Shown one piece after another: positions 51,388 through 60,573 of a stretch of 64,000 bases of DNA. Both the position numbers and the translations under genes were made by a program. The stretch spans positions 62,001 to 126,000 of the forward strand of contig NZ_FZPH01000013.1 in NCBI RefSeq assembly GCF_900188485.1, written 5' to 3'. This stretch comes from Asanoa hainanensis (GTDB taxonomy: Bacteria > Actinomycetota > Actinomycetes > Mycobacteriales > Micromonosporaceae). Positions within the stretch are counted from its first letter, which is position 1. Every line of letters begins with the position of its first letter. The notes beneath the pieces were generated by a model that saw only the letters and a program-made list of their open reading frames with translations, ran no database searches and had not been told where the DNA came from.

Positions 51388-52373
51388 CGGCGTACAGCTA
51401 TGCCCCCGGCTGCGAGCTCCACGACGTGCCCGCCGCGCTCAGCGCCGGCCTGGCGGCGTTGCGCCGGACGGTGCACGAGATGCGGAGCCTCGACGTCCGA
51501 GGTGACGGATCCACCTGGCGTGGCGACGGTTCCGTCGCCGACGGGGGCGCCCGGCGGACCCGCAACAAGCCGCACACCGACATCCCGGGCCGGCCGGTCG
51601 GCCCGGGCAGCAACTCCAAGCAGGTCAACGGCGGTCGCGTGGGCACACCCAACCGGCCGACCATGCCGGCCCAGCCCGGTGTCGGCCAGAGCCCGGCGGA
51701 GAGCGGCGAGACCGCCGTGCTGCCCGCCGTGCCGTCGATCGCCGAGCAGCGCACCGGCGGCTCCGGCAACGCGCCGACCCAGTACCCCTCGCGCCCCGAC
51801 CCGTCCGACCCGGCGACCGAGGTCTGGACCCTGGTCGAGCGGGCCCAGGCGGGCGAGGCCGAGGCGTTCGGGCTGATCTACGACCGCTACGTCGACACCG
51901 TCTTCCGGTTCGTCTACTTCCGGGTCGGCAACCGCCAGCTCGCCGAAGACCTGACGTCCGACACGTTCCTGCGCGCCCTCAAGCGCATCGGCAGCTTCAC
52001 CTGGCAGGGCCGCGACCTCGGCGCCTGGCTGGTCACGATCGCCCGCAACCTGGTCGCCGACCACTTCAAGTCGGGCCGCTACCGGCTCGAGGTGACCACC
52101 GGCGACGTCCTGGACGCCGACCGCGAGGACCGCGGGCCCGAGGGCAGCCCCGAAGCCGCCGTCGTCGACCACATCACCAACGTCGCCCTGCTCACGGCCG
52201 TCAAGCAACTCAACCCCGAGCAGCAGGAGTGCATCGTGCTCCGGTTCCTCCAGGGCTTCTCGGTGGCCGAGACGGCGCAGGCGATGGGCAAGAACGAGGG
52301 AGCCATCAAGGCGCTGCAATACCGTGCGGTCAGAGCCCTCGCCCGGCTGCTGCCGGACGGGTTCCAACCGTGA
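51384..52373 (+). CDS. bldN: ECF sigma factor BldN
   Basis: 329 residues from GTG 51384 (GGAGG seven to eight bases upstream). The first 145 residues are a Pro/Gly-rich, probably disordered extension; in Streptomyces BldN a shorter N-terminal extension is removed by proteolysis. Sigma region 2 starts EVWTLVERAQAGEAEAFGLI and includes RFVYFRVGNRQLAEDLTSDT and WQGRDLGAWLVTIARNLVAD. Region 4 contains LNPEQQECIVLRFLQGFSV and MGKNEGAIKALQYRAVRAL. These are near-identical to BldN. It directs genes for aerial growth and sporulation. Next comes its rsbN-like partner. Confidence 0.92.
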   Translation: MTAYSYAPGCELHDVPAALSAGLAALRRTVHEMRSLDVRGDGSTWRGDGSVADGGARRTRNKPHTDIPGRPVGPGSNSKQVNGGRVGTPNRPTMPAQPGVGQSPAESGETAVLPAVPSIAEQRTGGSGNAPTQYPSRPDPSDPATEVWTLVERAQAGEAEAFGLIYDRYVDTVFRFVYFRVGNRQLAEDLTSDTFLRALKRIGSFTWQGRDLGAWLVTIARNLVADHFKSGRYRLEVTTGDVLDADREDRGPEGSPEAAVVDHITNVALLTAVKQLNPEQQECIVLRFLQGFSVAETAQAMGKNEGAIKALQYRAVRALARLLPDGFQP

Positions 52374-52389
52374 CCGGTGGGGACCGACC

Positions 52390-52418
52390 CGTAACTTTTC
52401 GTGCCCTACGACAGTTGA
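52390..52418 (+). promoter_or_regulatory. BldN-type promoter in front of the rsbN-like gene
   Basis: CGTAAC (52390-52395) and AGTTGA (52413-52418) are separated by 17 bases. The published BldN consensus is CGTAAC, about 16 bases, CGTTGA (from memory). The -35 is exact and the -10 differs at one position. In Streptomyces rsbN is itself transcribed by BldN, so this fits a conserved feedback loop. Confidence 0.55.
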
Positions 52419-52488
52419 ACTCGATGCGTCCGGTGATGGGTTTCCATCCCGGTTTCACTGTCGTAACCAGCGAAGGGAGGTGCCCGCG

Positions 52489-53598
52489 GTGAACTCCGTC
52501 CTTTTCCACCGGCGGCGCGCCGAGCGCTTCGCCCAGCTTCTCGACGAGGCCCACGGCGGCCGTCGTCACCACGTGCGGTCTCCGGTGGACAACGATCTCG
52601 CCGATGTCGTGGCTGTCGGGCATCGGGTGTCAGCGCTCAAACACTCGGTCGACGTCGACGTCGACCCCGAGTTCCGGATGAGCCTGCGCGCGGCCCTCGT
52701 CGCTGCGGCGGAACGCGAAGGGATCGGCGCGGTCGCCGACACCGGCGCGACCGTCGACCTGCAGGCGTTCCGGGCCGCGGCCAACGCGCCGAAGCAACGG
52801 GCGCGCCGCATCCGTACCCGTGGAGCGATCCTGGCCGGCGTCGCCGTCGGCGCGATCGCCATCTCGGGCATGTCGGCGGCCAGCGAGAACGCGGTGCCGG
52901 GCGACGCCCTCTACGGCGTCAAGCGCTCCACCGAGCGGGCCCAGCTCGCCCTGGCCAGCTCCGACCTGTCGAAGGGCCAGCTGTTCCTGGACTTCGCGCG
53001 CAACCGACTGTCGGAGGCGCGGGCCGTCAGCGACAGCGACGGGTTCGCCCGGGCGCTCGACGACATGGACGCCAACACCACCGAGGGCGTACGGCTGCTC
53101 ACCACGACCGCGACGCAGCGGCACGAGATGGCCGCGCTCGACGCGGTCGACGCGTTCCTCAAGCACCAGCGCACCGAGGTCAGCGGCCTGCTCGGCACGA
53201 CGACGGAGGCCCGCCACGAGCGTGCGCTGTCGTCGGTCGCGCTGCTGCTCTCGGTCGAGAAGCGGGCCGACGAGCTGCGCCGGTCGCTGGAGTGCGGCGG
53301 CGACGCGGCGGCCAGGTCCGACGCGCTGGGTCCGCTGCCGGGTGCCTGCCCGGCGGGCAGCGCACCGGCCGACGGACCGGCCGGCAAGCAGTCCGGCGGC
53401 GACGGTGTGGCCAACGAGTCGCGGCCGGAGAAGACCGACCCGAAGCCGGCCCCGTCCGGCTCGCCGGCGGCGCCCGGCTCGGCCGACCGCCCGGGTGCCA
53501 GCCCGGCACCGGCCACGCCGACCCCGGCGCCGAGCAACAACAGCAACCTCGTCGAGGATCTCGGCGACCTGCTCGGCGGGCTCGTCCCCGGTTCCTGA
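52489..53598 (+). CDS. rsbN: RsbN-like anti-sigma factor with DUF5667 domain
   Basis: 369 residues from GTG 52489, preceded by GGGAGG at eight bases. The cytoplasmic N-terminus (1-105) would hold BldN. A membrane helix lies at about 111-128 (AILAGVAVGAIAISGM). The extracytoplasmic DUF5667 domain starts ENAVPGDALYGVKRSTERAQ and contains QLFLDFARNRLSEA. The tail is Pro/Ala/Ser-rich. RsbN in Streptomyces binds and inhibits BldN and is encoded directly downstream of it; position, topology and domain all agree here. Confidence 0.85.
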   Translation: MNSVLFHRRRAERFAQLLDEAHGGRRHHVRSPVDNDLADVVAVGHRVSALKHSVDVDVDPEFRMSLRAALVAAAEREGIGAVADTGATVDLQAFRAAANAPKQRARRIRTRGAILAGVAVGAIAISGMSAASENAVPGDALYGVKRSTERAQLALASSDLSKGQLFLDFARNRLSEARAVSDSDGFARALDDMDANTTEGVRLLTTTATQRHEMAALDAVDAFLKHQRTEVSGLLGTTTEARHERALSSVALLLSVEKRADELRRSLECGGDAAARSDALGPLPGACPAGSAPADGPAGKQSGGDGVANESRPEKTDPKPAPSGSPAAPGSADRPGASPAPATPTPAPSNNSNLVEDLGDLLGGLVPGS

Positions 53599-53719
53599 CT
53601 CCTGCCGACCTACCACGATCGGGGCGTTCCTCACCTGGAGGAACGCCTCGATCGCTGAAGCGACGAGTTCGGCCGGATACCCTCGTTGATGGGGCCAAGG
53701 GCGGATCGGAGGCAACTGC

Positions 53720-54598
53720 GTGGCATCGGAGCACCGGCTGACCATCAGCACGGACGCACACGGTCACACGGCGGGTTGGGCGGCGGCCGAGCTCGAAGCG
53801 GCCCTCGAGGTCGACATCGACAAGAGCGCGGCGGCCTTCTTCGACATCGACAACACCATGCTCCAGGGCGCGTCGATCTACTGGATCGCCCGTGGGCTGG
53901 CCGCCCGGCGCTACTTCACCACCACCGACCTGGCCCGGTTCGCCTGGCAGCAGGCCCGCTACCGGCTGCTCGCGGCCGAGCACGCCGGCGACATGTCCAA
54001 CGCCAAGAAGGTGGCGCTGGCGTTCATCGAGGGCTGGCGGGTCGACGACATCGAGCGGCTGACCGAAGAGATCTTCGACGAGCTGATGGCGCCGCGGATC
54101 TGGTCCGGCACCCGCGCGCTCGCGCAATTGCATCTCGACGCCGGCGAGCGGGTGTGGCTGGTCAGCGCCGCGCCGGTGGAGATCGGCCGGGTCATCGCAC
54201 AGCGGCTCGGGCTGACCGGGGCGATCGGCACGGTGGCCGAGGTGATCGACGGTGCCTACACGGGCCGGCTGGTCGGCGACCTGATGCACGGCCCGGCCAA
54301 GGCCGACGCGATCACCCAGCTCGCCAACGTCGAGGGGCTCGACCTGCGGCGATGCACGGCGTACAGCGACTCCGTCAACGACCTGCCGATGCTCTCGGCC
54401 GTCGGCAACGCGGTCGCCGTCAACCCCGACAGCGGGCTGCGCCGGGCCGCCCGCGAGCAGGGCTGGGAGATGCGCGACTTCCGCACCGGCCGCAAGGCCG
54501 CCAAGGTCGCGGTGCCGTCGACACTGGCCGCGGGTCTGCTGGCCGGCGCGATCACGACGGTCCTGGCGGCCCGCCGGCGCCGCCGCGGCCAGTCCTAG
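53720..54598 (+). CDS. HAD-IB phosphatase, SerB-like, with C-terminal membrane helix
   Basis: 292 residues from GTG 53720. Motif I AFFDIDNTMLQGAS, motif II VWLVSAAPVEIG, motif III/IV CTAYSDSVNDLPMLSAVG: the classical HAD-IB set of phosphoserine-phosphatase relatives. A C-terminal hydrophobic stretch (LAAGLLAGAITTVLAA) and Arg-rich tail suggest membrane attachment. The mycobacterial neighbour SerB1 (Rv0505c) occupies the same position. Substrate may be a lipid- or amino-acid phosphate. Converges on the acyltransferase gene. Confidence 0.85.
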   Translation: MASEHRLTISTDAHGHTAGWAAAELEAALEVDIDKSAAAFFDIDNTMLQGASIYWIARGLAARRYFTTTDLARFAWQQARYRLLAAEHAGDMSNAKKVALAFIEGWRVDDIERLTEEIFDELMAPRIWSGTRALAQLHLDAGERVWLVSAAPVEIGRVIAQRLGLTGAIGTVAEVIDGAYTGRLVGDLMHGPAKADAITQLANVEGLDLRRCTAYSDSVNDLPMLSAVGNAVAVNPDSGLRRAAREQGWEMRDFRTGRKAAKVAVPSTLAAGLLAGAITTVLAARRRRRGQS

Positions 54599-54601
54599 CG
54601 C

Positions 54602-55711
54602 CTAGCGCCCGAACGGGTCTGGCCGGCGCTCCAGCAGGGTGTGCAGCGTCTGCTGGATGGTCTCCCGCACCTGGTCGGCCAGGTTGAACACGACCAGCGG
54701 GTCGTCGGCCTGGTCCTGCAGGTGCGTGGTCGGGATCGGCTTCGAGAACTCGATCAGCCACTTGCTCGGCAACGGCAGCATGCCCAGCGGCCCCAGCCAG
54801 GGGAACGTCGGCGTCACCGGGAAGTAGGGCAGGCCGAGCAGCCGGGCCAGCGGCTTGATGTCGGCGAGCATCGGGTAGATCTCCTCGGCGCCGACGATCG
54901 CGGCCGGGACGATCGGAGTGCCCGTGCGCAGCGCCGCCGACACGAACCCGCCGCGCCCGAAGCGCTGGAGCTTGTAGCGCTGCGCGTACTGCTTGCCGAC
55001 GCCCTTGAAGCCCTCGGGAAAGACGCCGACGAGCTCGCCGGTGCTCAGCAGCCGCTCGGCGTCGGGGTTGCAGGCGACCGTGCCGCCGGACTTGCGGGCG
55101 AGCTCGGAGACGATCGGCATCCGGAACACCAGGTCGGCGCCGAGCAGCCGCAGGTGGCGGCGGTTGGGCGTGCGGTCGTTGACGGCCGTGGCCAGCATGA
55201 TCGCGTCGAGCGCGACGGTGCCGGAGTGGTTGCCGACGACCAGCGCCGACCCGTTGGCCGGCAGGTTCTCGACGCCGAAGACCTCGGTGCGGAACCAGTC
55301 GCGGTAGAGCAGGCGCAGCAGCGGCAGGAAGACCTTGTCGGTGAGCTCCGGGTCGAACCCGAACTCGTCGACCTCGTAGTCGCCGCCCAGCCGGCGCCGC
55401 AGGAAGGCCAGCCCCTTGGCGACGCGATCGTCCCAGACGTCACCGGGTTGGTCGGCTACCGACGGCGGCAGCGGTGCTGGCCTGTCGTCGGCGGGGATCG
55501 GAGCACTGCCGTTGGCGGCCGCCGGGCCGCTGCCGTTCGGCATCGGCGGGGTGGTGCCGTTGGACGACGTCGCGTCGATCGTGAAGTCGGTGGCCGGCAC
55601 GCTCCCCCGGCGGGTGGCGCCGTTGGTCTTCTGCGCCGGCGCGCGGCGGGGGGCCGCCTTGCGGGTGCTCTTGCGCGGGGGCCGGTCGGGCCGGCCCGAT
55701 TCCTCAGTCAT
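54602..55711 (-). CDS. Lysophospholipid acyltransferase-family protein (PlsC-like)
   Basis: 369 residues. The first 100 residues are basic and disordered (PPRKSTRKAAPRRAPAQK). The acyltransferase domain has LVVGNHSGTVALDAIM (His and Asp six residues apart, as in its relatives), FPEGFKGVGKQYAQRYKLQRF (the E-G motif), and VPAAIVGAEEIYPML. It transfers an acyl chain to a lipid acceptor at the membrane. It corresponds by position to Rv0502 and overlaps the epimerase gene by four bases, so the two work in one operon. Confidence 0.88.
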   Translation of the reverse strand: MTEESGRPDRPPRKSTRKAAPRRAPAQKTNGATRRGSVPATDFTIDATSSNGTTPPMPNGSGPAAANGSAPIPADDRPAPLPPSVADQPGDVWDDRVAKGLAFLRRRLGGDYEVDEFGFDPELTDKVFLPLLRLLYRDWFRTEVFGVENLPANGSALVVGNHSGTVALDAIMLATAVNDRTPNRRHLRLLGADLVFRMPIVSELARKSGGTVACNPDAERLLSTGELVGVFPEGFKGVGKQYAQRYKLQRFGRGGFVSAALRTGTPIVPAAIVGAEEIYPMLADIKPLARLLGLPYFPVTPTFPWLGPLGMLPLPSKWLIEFSKPIPTTHLQDQADDPLVVFNLADQVRETIQQTLHTLLERRPDPFGR

Positions 55712-56769
55712 GCCTTCTCCTGCACGGTCGCGCGGGCCTGCCGGATCCCGTCGAGGATGGCCTGCTCGGCCAGGGCCAACTGCTCCCTGCGCAGCACCGC
55801 CCCACCGCGGTGGCCCGCGACGAAGTCGTCGAACGCGTCGGCGGTGCTCCGCGGGCTCCAGCCGAACTCGCCGACCAGCTTGGTCGTGTCGACCACCCGG
55901 CCGTGCACGAACAGGTCGACCTGGTCGAGCCCGTAGCCGCTGCGGCCGAGGTTGCGCACCAGGTTGGAGGCGGCGGACAGGCCCGGCTCGAGGACCGGCA
56001 CCGGGATGCGGCCGGCGCGGCGGATCGCCTGCGACAGCGAGAGCACCCCGGCCCCCGCGACGTTGAACGTGCCGGCGTGGTCGTCGACCACCGACCGGTG
56101 GATGATCTCCAGCGCGTCGTCGATGTGCAGGAACTGCAGGCGCGGGTCGCGGCCGAGCACGGTGGGCACCACCGGGCGGGCGAAGTAGCGGGTCAGCGTG
56201 GTGTCGGCGCTGGAGCCGATGAACGGCGCGAAGCGCAGCACGGTCGCGGTGACGTCGGTCCGGCGGCGCCGGAAGCCACGGACGTAGCCCTCGATGTCGA
56301 GGATGTCCCGGGCGAACCCGCCGCGCGGCACCTCACGCGGCTCGGTGTCCTCGGTGAACACCGCCGGGTCGCGGAAGGACGCGCCGTACGCCGCGGTGGA
56401 CGAGCGCATCACCAGCTTGCGCAGCCGCGGGGCCTGTTGGCAGGCGGCGAGCAGGTGCATGGTGCCGATGACGTTCTGCTCTTTCATCGCCGCCCGGCCG
56501 CCGTGCTGCGGGTCGGGAGCGGTGGCCAGCGCGAGGTGGACCACCGCCTCGGCCTCGAGGTCGGCGATCACGGTGCTGGCGGAGCCGGCGTCGCCGCGCA
56601 CCTGCTCGACACCGTCGAGCAGGTGGGCGAACTCCGCTGGTGGCGCGTGCGGGTCGAGCCCGACCACGCGGCCGATCCGGTCGTCGGCGGCGAGCCGGGC
56701 GGCCACGTGGGCGCCCAGAAACCGGCTGACGCCGGTGACGACAACCGAGCCTGTTGGTCGCGACCTCAC
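55708..56769 (-). CDS. NAD-dependent epimerase/dehydratase (GalE2-like extended SDR)
   Basis: 353 residues. N-terminal cofactor loop VVTGVSRFLGAHVAARL, the Asp-binding region VVGLDPHAP, VVHLALATAPD, and an extended SDR active site in which Ser/Thr of MRSSTAAYG precedes the usual Tyr region. LQFLHIDDALEII and FNVAGAGVLSLSQAI are typical of nucleotide-sugar epimerases. The classical YxxxK is not clear, so catalysis is uncertain. It is coupled to the acyltransferase and follows the bS22 gene, as in mycobacteria (Rv0501). Confidence 0.85.
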   Translation of the reverse strand: MRSRPTGSVVVTGVSRFLGAHVAARLAADDRIGRVVGLDPHAPPAEFAHLLDGVEQVRGDAGSASTVIADLEAEAVVHLALATAPDPQHGGRAAMKEQNVIGTMHLLAACQQAPRLRKLVMRSSTAAYGASFRDPAVFTEDTEPREVPRGGFARDILDIEGYVRGFRRRRTDVTATVLRFAPFIGSSADTTLTRYFARPVVPTVLGRDPRLQFLHIDDALEIIHRSVVDDHAGTFNVAGAGVLSLSQAIRRAGRIPVPVLEPGLSAASNLVRNLGRSGYGLDQVDLFVHGRVVDTTKLVGEFGWSPRSTADAFDDFVAGHRGGAVLRREQLALAEQAILDGIRQARATVQEKA

Positions 56770-56882
56770 GTTGGCCTCCGGTCAAAGGATCAGGAGGGTG
56801 CCGCGCGGACGCGCCGGGCCACCGGCACTGACGTCAGACCCGAGCCGCCGGCCCAGGAGTGGACCTCAGGCTCGGGCCGGCG

Positions 56883-56984
56883 TCACTTGCCGAGACGGCG
56901 ACGCTGGACGCGGGTCTTGCGCAGCAGCTTGCGGTGCTTCTTCTTGGCCATACGCTTGCGGCGCTTCTTGACCACCGAGCCCAT
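56883..56984 (-). CDS. Small ribosomal protein bS22
   Basis: 33 residues beginning [20 protein letters not shown] and ending RRRLGK. Almost entirely basic, this AURKAIP1/COX24-like protein sits in the 30S subunit of actinobacteria (bS22, Rv0500B in mycobacteria). ATG 56984 is preceded by GGGAGAGG at a normal distance. Upstream lies the excisionase-like HTH gene (Rv0500A equivalent), 217 bases away with a terminator hairpin between them. Confidence 0.93.
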   Translation of the reverse strand: MGSVVKKRRKRMAKKKHRKLLRKTRVQRRRLGK

Positions 56985-57154
56985 ACGACAGCCCTCTCCC
57001 AGTGAACGTGCGACATGCGCCGGACGTCACGGGGACGTGAAGGCCGACGGCGATCTGACATCGGATCCGACCCGACGGCGGGCGCATTGCACCACAGCGG
57101 GGTGAGAATCGCGATCCAGGGTACGCGTCGACCGTCGGCCCAGCCAAAGCGACC

Positions 57155-57187
57155 CCGGCCGCGGGGCCGTCACAGCCCCGCGGCCGG
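57155..57187. terminator. Strong GC hairpin after the HTH gene
   Basis: Perfect 13-base stem, left arm 57155-57167 (CCGGCCGCGGGGC) and right arm 57175-57187, with loop CGTCACA. It lies 15 bases after the stop of the minus-strand HTH gene. No T-tract follows, as usual in high-GC actinobacteria. Confidence 0.85.
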
Positions 57188-57201
57188 CTCCATGGCCACT
57201 C

Positions 57202-57411
57202 TTATGCGGACTCTTGGAACGCGCCGCGTAAATACTCGTTCACAGCGTGCTCCGGAACCCGGAACGATCGACCGACGCGCACCGCGGTGAGATCACCCGA
57301 ATGCACCAAGCGGTAGACCGTCATCTTTGACACCCGCATCAATGTCGCCACCTCGGCCACCGTGAGGAACTTGACCTCCGACAGCCTGTCGGCTTGTGGT
57401 GATCCTGCCAT
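57202..57411 (-). CDS. Excisionase-type (MerR-like) HTH DNA-binding protein
   Basis: 69 residues. VKFLTVAEVATLMRVSKMTVYRLVHSGDL forms the winged HTH, followed by AVRVGRSFRVPEHAVNEYLR as wing and dimer helix. It is nearly identical over this part to the conserved actinobacterial protein encoded next to bS22 (Rv0500A). It resembles phage excisionases and BldC but is a chromosomal core gene; the regulon is unknown. Promoter must lie in the 175-base gap to 57586, where no clear -10/-35 was found. Confidence 0.9.
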   Translation of the reverse strand: MAGSPQADRLSEVKFLTVAEVATLMRVSKMTVYRLVHSGDLTAVRVGRSFRVPEHAVNEYLRGAFQESA

Positions 57412-57586
57412 GGCTCACCAACCAATCCATCCCCGGCGCGCGCCGTCAGGCGCTCGTGTAACTAGTACGGTAGCGGTGCCGTTGTTACCGGCGCGATCCC
57501 TTCGCGGGTTTGATCATGGTTAGTCAAGGCAACTCACCGAGTTTTCCCGAAATTTACCCCTAAAGGGGACATATCTCGATGGGCGA

Positions 57587-58897
57587 TCAGGCCGCGGCCG
57601 CTCGCACAGCAGCCACACACTGATCATTGAGCACAGACCACGGCTCGCCGAAAACCTCTCGACTGGCCTCGTCGATCGACAACCGGTCATGTGTCAGGGC
57701 CTGCATGAAGGCCAGCACGGCGGGCTCGCCGAACCGCTCCGCGAGCTGCCGGACAGCCAGGTAGCCGATCCCGTACGCGCCGGCGACCTCCCAGTCGGCC
57801 GCGCCATCGGCGATCTTGAGATCCTCCAGCGGGCCGGCCCAGCCACGCTCCTTGACCACCTTGCGCACCTCTTCGATGCCGTCGTACGCCCGCGGAGCCG
57901 CACCGCCGGAGGCGGCGAGCTCGGCGAGCCCCTCGACCAGCCACCAGGCCGACGTGGGGAAGCCGTTCTGCGGCATCTGCGAGGCGTGCGTCATCTCGTG
58001 GCGCAACAGGTCGTCGAGGTTGTTGCGCTGCGGCGCGGCCGCGTTGATCACGACGTCGACCTGCCGCCCGCCGACGGGCAACGCGTAGCCGGCCGTCCAC
58101 GCCGGCCGGTTGCCGCCGAACCACCGCTTCCACTGGTCGGTGCCCGCGTAGAACACCTCGTAGTGGGCCGGGGGCGGTCCACCGACGGCGTACCGGTCGG
58201 CGACCACGGCGGCCTTCTCGGCCTCGGCCAGCACGGTCTTGAGCTGCCCGCGCAGCGCCTTCGTGGTGGCCACGGTGACCCGCTTGCCGTGGGCGACCAC
58301 GAGCTGGTCGACCTCCCACGGGCGGGGGCCGTCGTACGTCGACATCGACGGCTCGACGCCGACCAGCTTGAGCCCGGCCGCGGTGTCGGTCCACACCGTG
58401 CCGTACGTGATGGTCATCGGCTTGCAGTCGGGCTCGACGAAGCAGTGCTCGACCTCGATCAGCGTGCGCCACTTGCGCGGGCCCACCGACGAGGGGATCG
58501 AGTCGGCCGACGGCACCCAGCGGGTGACCTTCATGGCCCGCAACGAGGCGAACTGCGCGGTCAACGTCGCCTGCGCCGGGCTGGCCGGGTCGGCGATCGC
58601 GAGGAAGCCCGCCTGGTCACCGCCGAGCAGCGCGGTGCCCTGTGCAACCAGGGCCGCCCGGATCCGGTCGCGCAACCAGGCGGCGGTGACCCGCTCGGCG
58701 TCGCCCGCGACCGGGCTGCGGGCCGGCTCAGCCTTCGCCGACGGGCTCGCCGGCCAGGCCGGCGAGTCGAGCCCACGGAACACGACGACGCCGACTCCGA
58801 CCGGAGCGACGCACAGCACGAGCGCGGCCACCAGGCCGAGGGAAAGCCACAAGGACCATCGCCGGCGTGGTGCCGGCGCACCTGTCTCCTCAGCCAT
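57587..58897 (-). CDS. Membrane-anchored zinc metalloprotease-like protein
   Basis: 436 residues from ATG 58897 (MAEETGAPAP); an open frame reaches 58921. One membrane helix (LWLSLGLVAALVLCVAPVGV) precedes an extracytoplasmic region. An NTF2-like part (about 75-210) is followed by a gluzincin/peptidase-MA-like domain with LLRHEMTHASQ (HExxH) and the downstream WWLVEGLAELAA, where Glu is the likely third zinc ligand. ERFGEPAVLAFMQAL follows. It may process cell-surface proteins; the substrate is unknown. Downstream of it lies the HTH gene. Confidence 0.8.
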   Translation of the reverse strand: MAEETGAPAPRRRWSLWLSLGLVAALVLCVAPVGVGVVVFRGLDSPAWPASPSAKAEPARSPVAGDAERVTAAWLRDRIRAALVAQGTALLGGDQAGFLAIADPASPAQATLTAQFASLRAMKVTRWVPSADSIPSSVGPRKWRTLIEVEHCFVEPDCKPMTITYGTVWTDTAAGLKLVGVEPSMSTYDGPRPWEVDQLVVAHGKRVTVATTKALRGQLKTVLAEAEKAAVVADRYAVGGPPPAHYEVFYAGTDQWKRWFGGNRPAWTAGYALPVGGRQVDVVINAAAPQRNNLDDLLRHEMTHASQMPQNGFPTSAWWLVEGLAELAASGGAAPRAYDGIEEVRKVVKERGWAGPLEDLKIADGAADWEVAGAYGIGYLAVRQLAERFGEPAVLAFMQALTHDRLSIDEASREVFGEPWSVLNDQCVAAVRAAAA

Positions 58898-58950
58898 CCG
58901 GGCGAGATTAAGGCCGTCCACCCGATCGAGGGATCAGCCGTACGGATGAG

Positions 58951-59871
58951 TTACTTGCGCGATTTCATGGCACGGGCGAAGAACAGCAGGTTCGCCGGAC
59001 GTTCGGCCAGCCGGCGCATCATGTAGCCGTACCAGTCGGTGCCGTAGGGCACGTAGACCCGCACCGTGTAGCCCTCGTTGGCCAGCCGCAGCTGCTCGTC
59101 GGGACGCACGCCGTGCAGGAGCTGGAACTCGAAGGCGTCGGTCGAGCGGTCGAACCAGCGGGCCCGGTCCTCGGCGATCGCGATCAGCCGGGGGTCGTGG
59201 GTGGCCAGCATCGGGTAGCCCTCGCCGGACATCAGGATGTTCATGCAGCGCACGTACGACTTGTCGACGTCGATCGCCGACTGGAAGGCCACCGACTCGG
59301 GCTCCTTGTAAGCGCCCTTGCACAGCCGGACCCGGGAGCCGAGCGTGGCCAGCTCGCGGCAGTCGGCCTCGGTGCGGCGCAGGTAGGCCTGCAGCACGGC
59401 GCCGGTGGTCGGGTAGTCGAGCCGCAGCTTGGCCAGGATCTCCAGCGTGGAGTCCGTGGTGGTGTGGTCCTCCATGTCGAGGGTCACCGTCGTGCCGGCG
59501 TTGGCCGCCGCGGCGCAGATCTGCCGCGTCAGGTCGCACGCGAGCTGCTCGTCGAACTTCTGGCCGAGCGCCGAGAGCTTGACGCTGACCTCGGCGGCCG
59601 GCGTCAGGCCGCCACCACCCAGGGCGCTCAGGACCGCGAGGTACTCGTCCTTGATGGCTGTCGCCTGTGCCGGGTTGACCGTGTCCTCGCCGAGGTAGTC
59701 GAGGGTCACCCGGAGGCCGTCGCCCACCAGGTCGCGGGTCGTGTGCAGAGCGTCATCACCGGTGACGCCGGCGATGAAGCGGTGGACGACGTCGCGGGTG
59801 AGCGGAGCCGTCTCGACGAGCCGCTCGACCCGGGATGACCTGGAGGCGGCGAGGATGACCGAACGGAGCAT
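58951..59871 (-). CDS. Proline dehydrogenase (monofunctional)
   Basis: 306 residues from ATG 59871 (MLRSVILAASRSSR). PRODH TIM barrel: VTLDYLGEDTVNPAQA, VSVKLSALGQKFD, TVTLDMEDHTTTDSTLE, RVRLCKGAYKEPESVAFQ, and the C-terminal EFQLLHGVRPDEQLRLA with YVPYGTDWYGYMMRRLAERP, which binds proline. It oxidises proline to pyrroline-5-carboxylate with FAD at the membrane. The partner P5C dehydrogenase is not in the window. Confidence 0.93.
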   Translation of the reverse strand: MLRSVILAASRSSRVERLVETAPLTRDVVHRFIAGVTGDDALHTTRDLVGDGLRVTLDYLGEDTVNPAQATAIKDEYLAVLSALGGGGLTPAAEVSVKLSALGQKFDEQLACDLTRQICAAAANAGTTVTLDMEDHTTTDSTLEILAKLRLDYPTTGAVLQAYLRRTEADCRELATLGSRVRLCKGAYKEPESVAFQSAIDVDKSYVRCMNILMSGEGYPMLATHDPRLIAIAEDRARWFDRSTDAFEFQLLHGVRPDEQLRLANEGYTVRVYVPYGTDWYGYMMRRLAERPANLLFFARAMKSRK

Positions 59872-60008
59872 GCCCGCAGCGTAGCGCCCGTGGGCGGGGG
59901 CTACTCGGCGAGCTTGGCACACGTTCATGATCGCTTAGCGGAGTGGCTTCGTCGCGGAGTGACCCCACGGACGAGGCACGCGCTTCCCACGTCGTCTACG
60001 GTTGTCGG

Positions 60009-60542
60009 GTGAACTTCGATGCGTACGCGCGCACCGCCGTTGACCTGGTCAACGCCCCGATGGAGGGCATCGACGACCTGCGGGCCGTTTTCATCGCCGA
60101 CAACGCCTGGATGCGCGACGAGGTCACCGAGCGTGATGTGACGACGTTCCGCCGCGCCCAGAAGCGGCTGCGCGACGTCTTCCAGTTCGGCAGCGCCGGC
60201 CGCGACACCGAGGCGGTCAACGAGCTCAACTCCTTGCTGAAGGACCATCCGGTCCAGCCGCGGATCTCCGGGCACGATGCCAGCGACTGGCACATGCACG
60301 TGACCAGCCGCGGCGCCTCGGCCAGCAACGAGTTCCTCGCCGCGGCGGTGTGGGGCCTCGCGGTCTGGCTGACCACCCACGGCAGTGCCCGGTTCGGGGT
60401 CTGCGCCGACGACCGGTGCGGCAACGTCTACCTGGACACGTCGTCCAACAACTGCCGGCGGTTCTGCTCCGAGCGGTGCGCCACCCGCTCGCACGTGGCC
60501 GCGCACCGAGCGCGCAAGAGAGCGACATTGGCCGGCGTCTGA
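60009..60542 (+). CDS. CGNR zinc-finger protein (ABATE domain)
   Basis: 177 residues from GTG 60009 (MNFDAYARTAVDLVN). The N-terminal part (about 1-125) is the ABATE stress-related domain. The C-terminal zinc finger contains CADDRCGNVYLDTSSNN and RRFCSERCATRSHVAAHR, the diagnostic CGNR motif with four Cys. These are presumed DNA- or RNA-binding regulators in actinobacteria. Convergent with the isomerase gene. Confidence 0.9.
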   Translation: MNFDAYARTAVDLVNAPMEGIDDLRAVFIADNAWMRDEVTERDVTTFRRAQKRLRDVFQFGSAGRDTEAVNELNSLLKDHPVQPRISGHDASDWHMHVTSRGASASNEFLAAAVWGLAVWLTTHGSARFGVCADDRCGNVYLDTSSNNCRRFCSERCATRSHVAAHRARKRATLAGV

Positions 60543-60573
60543 GCCGGCTCCGGGCGCACTGCCGGCGGTTTCC

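Noticed and set aside
54602-55711. Missing HxxxxD active site in the acyltransferase
   Set aside because: The His-x6-Asp spacing appears normal for this actinobacterial subfamily, so it was not reported as a defect.
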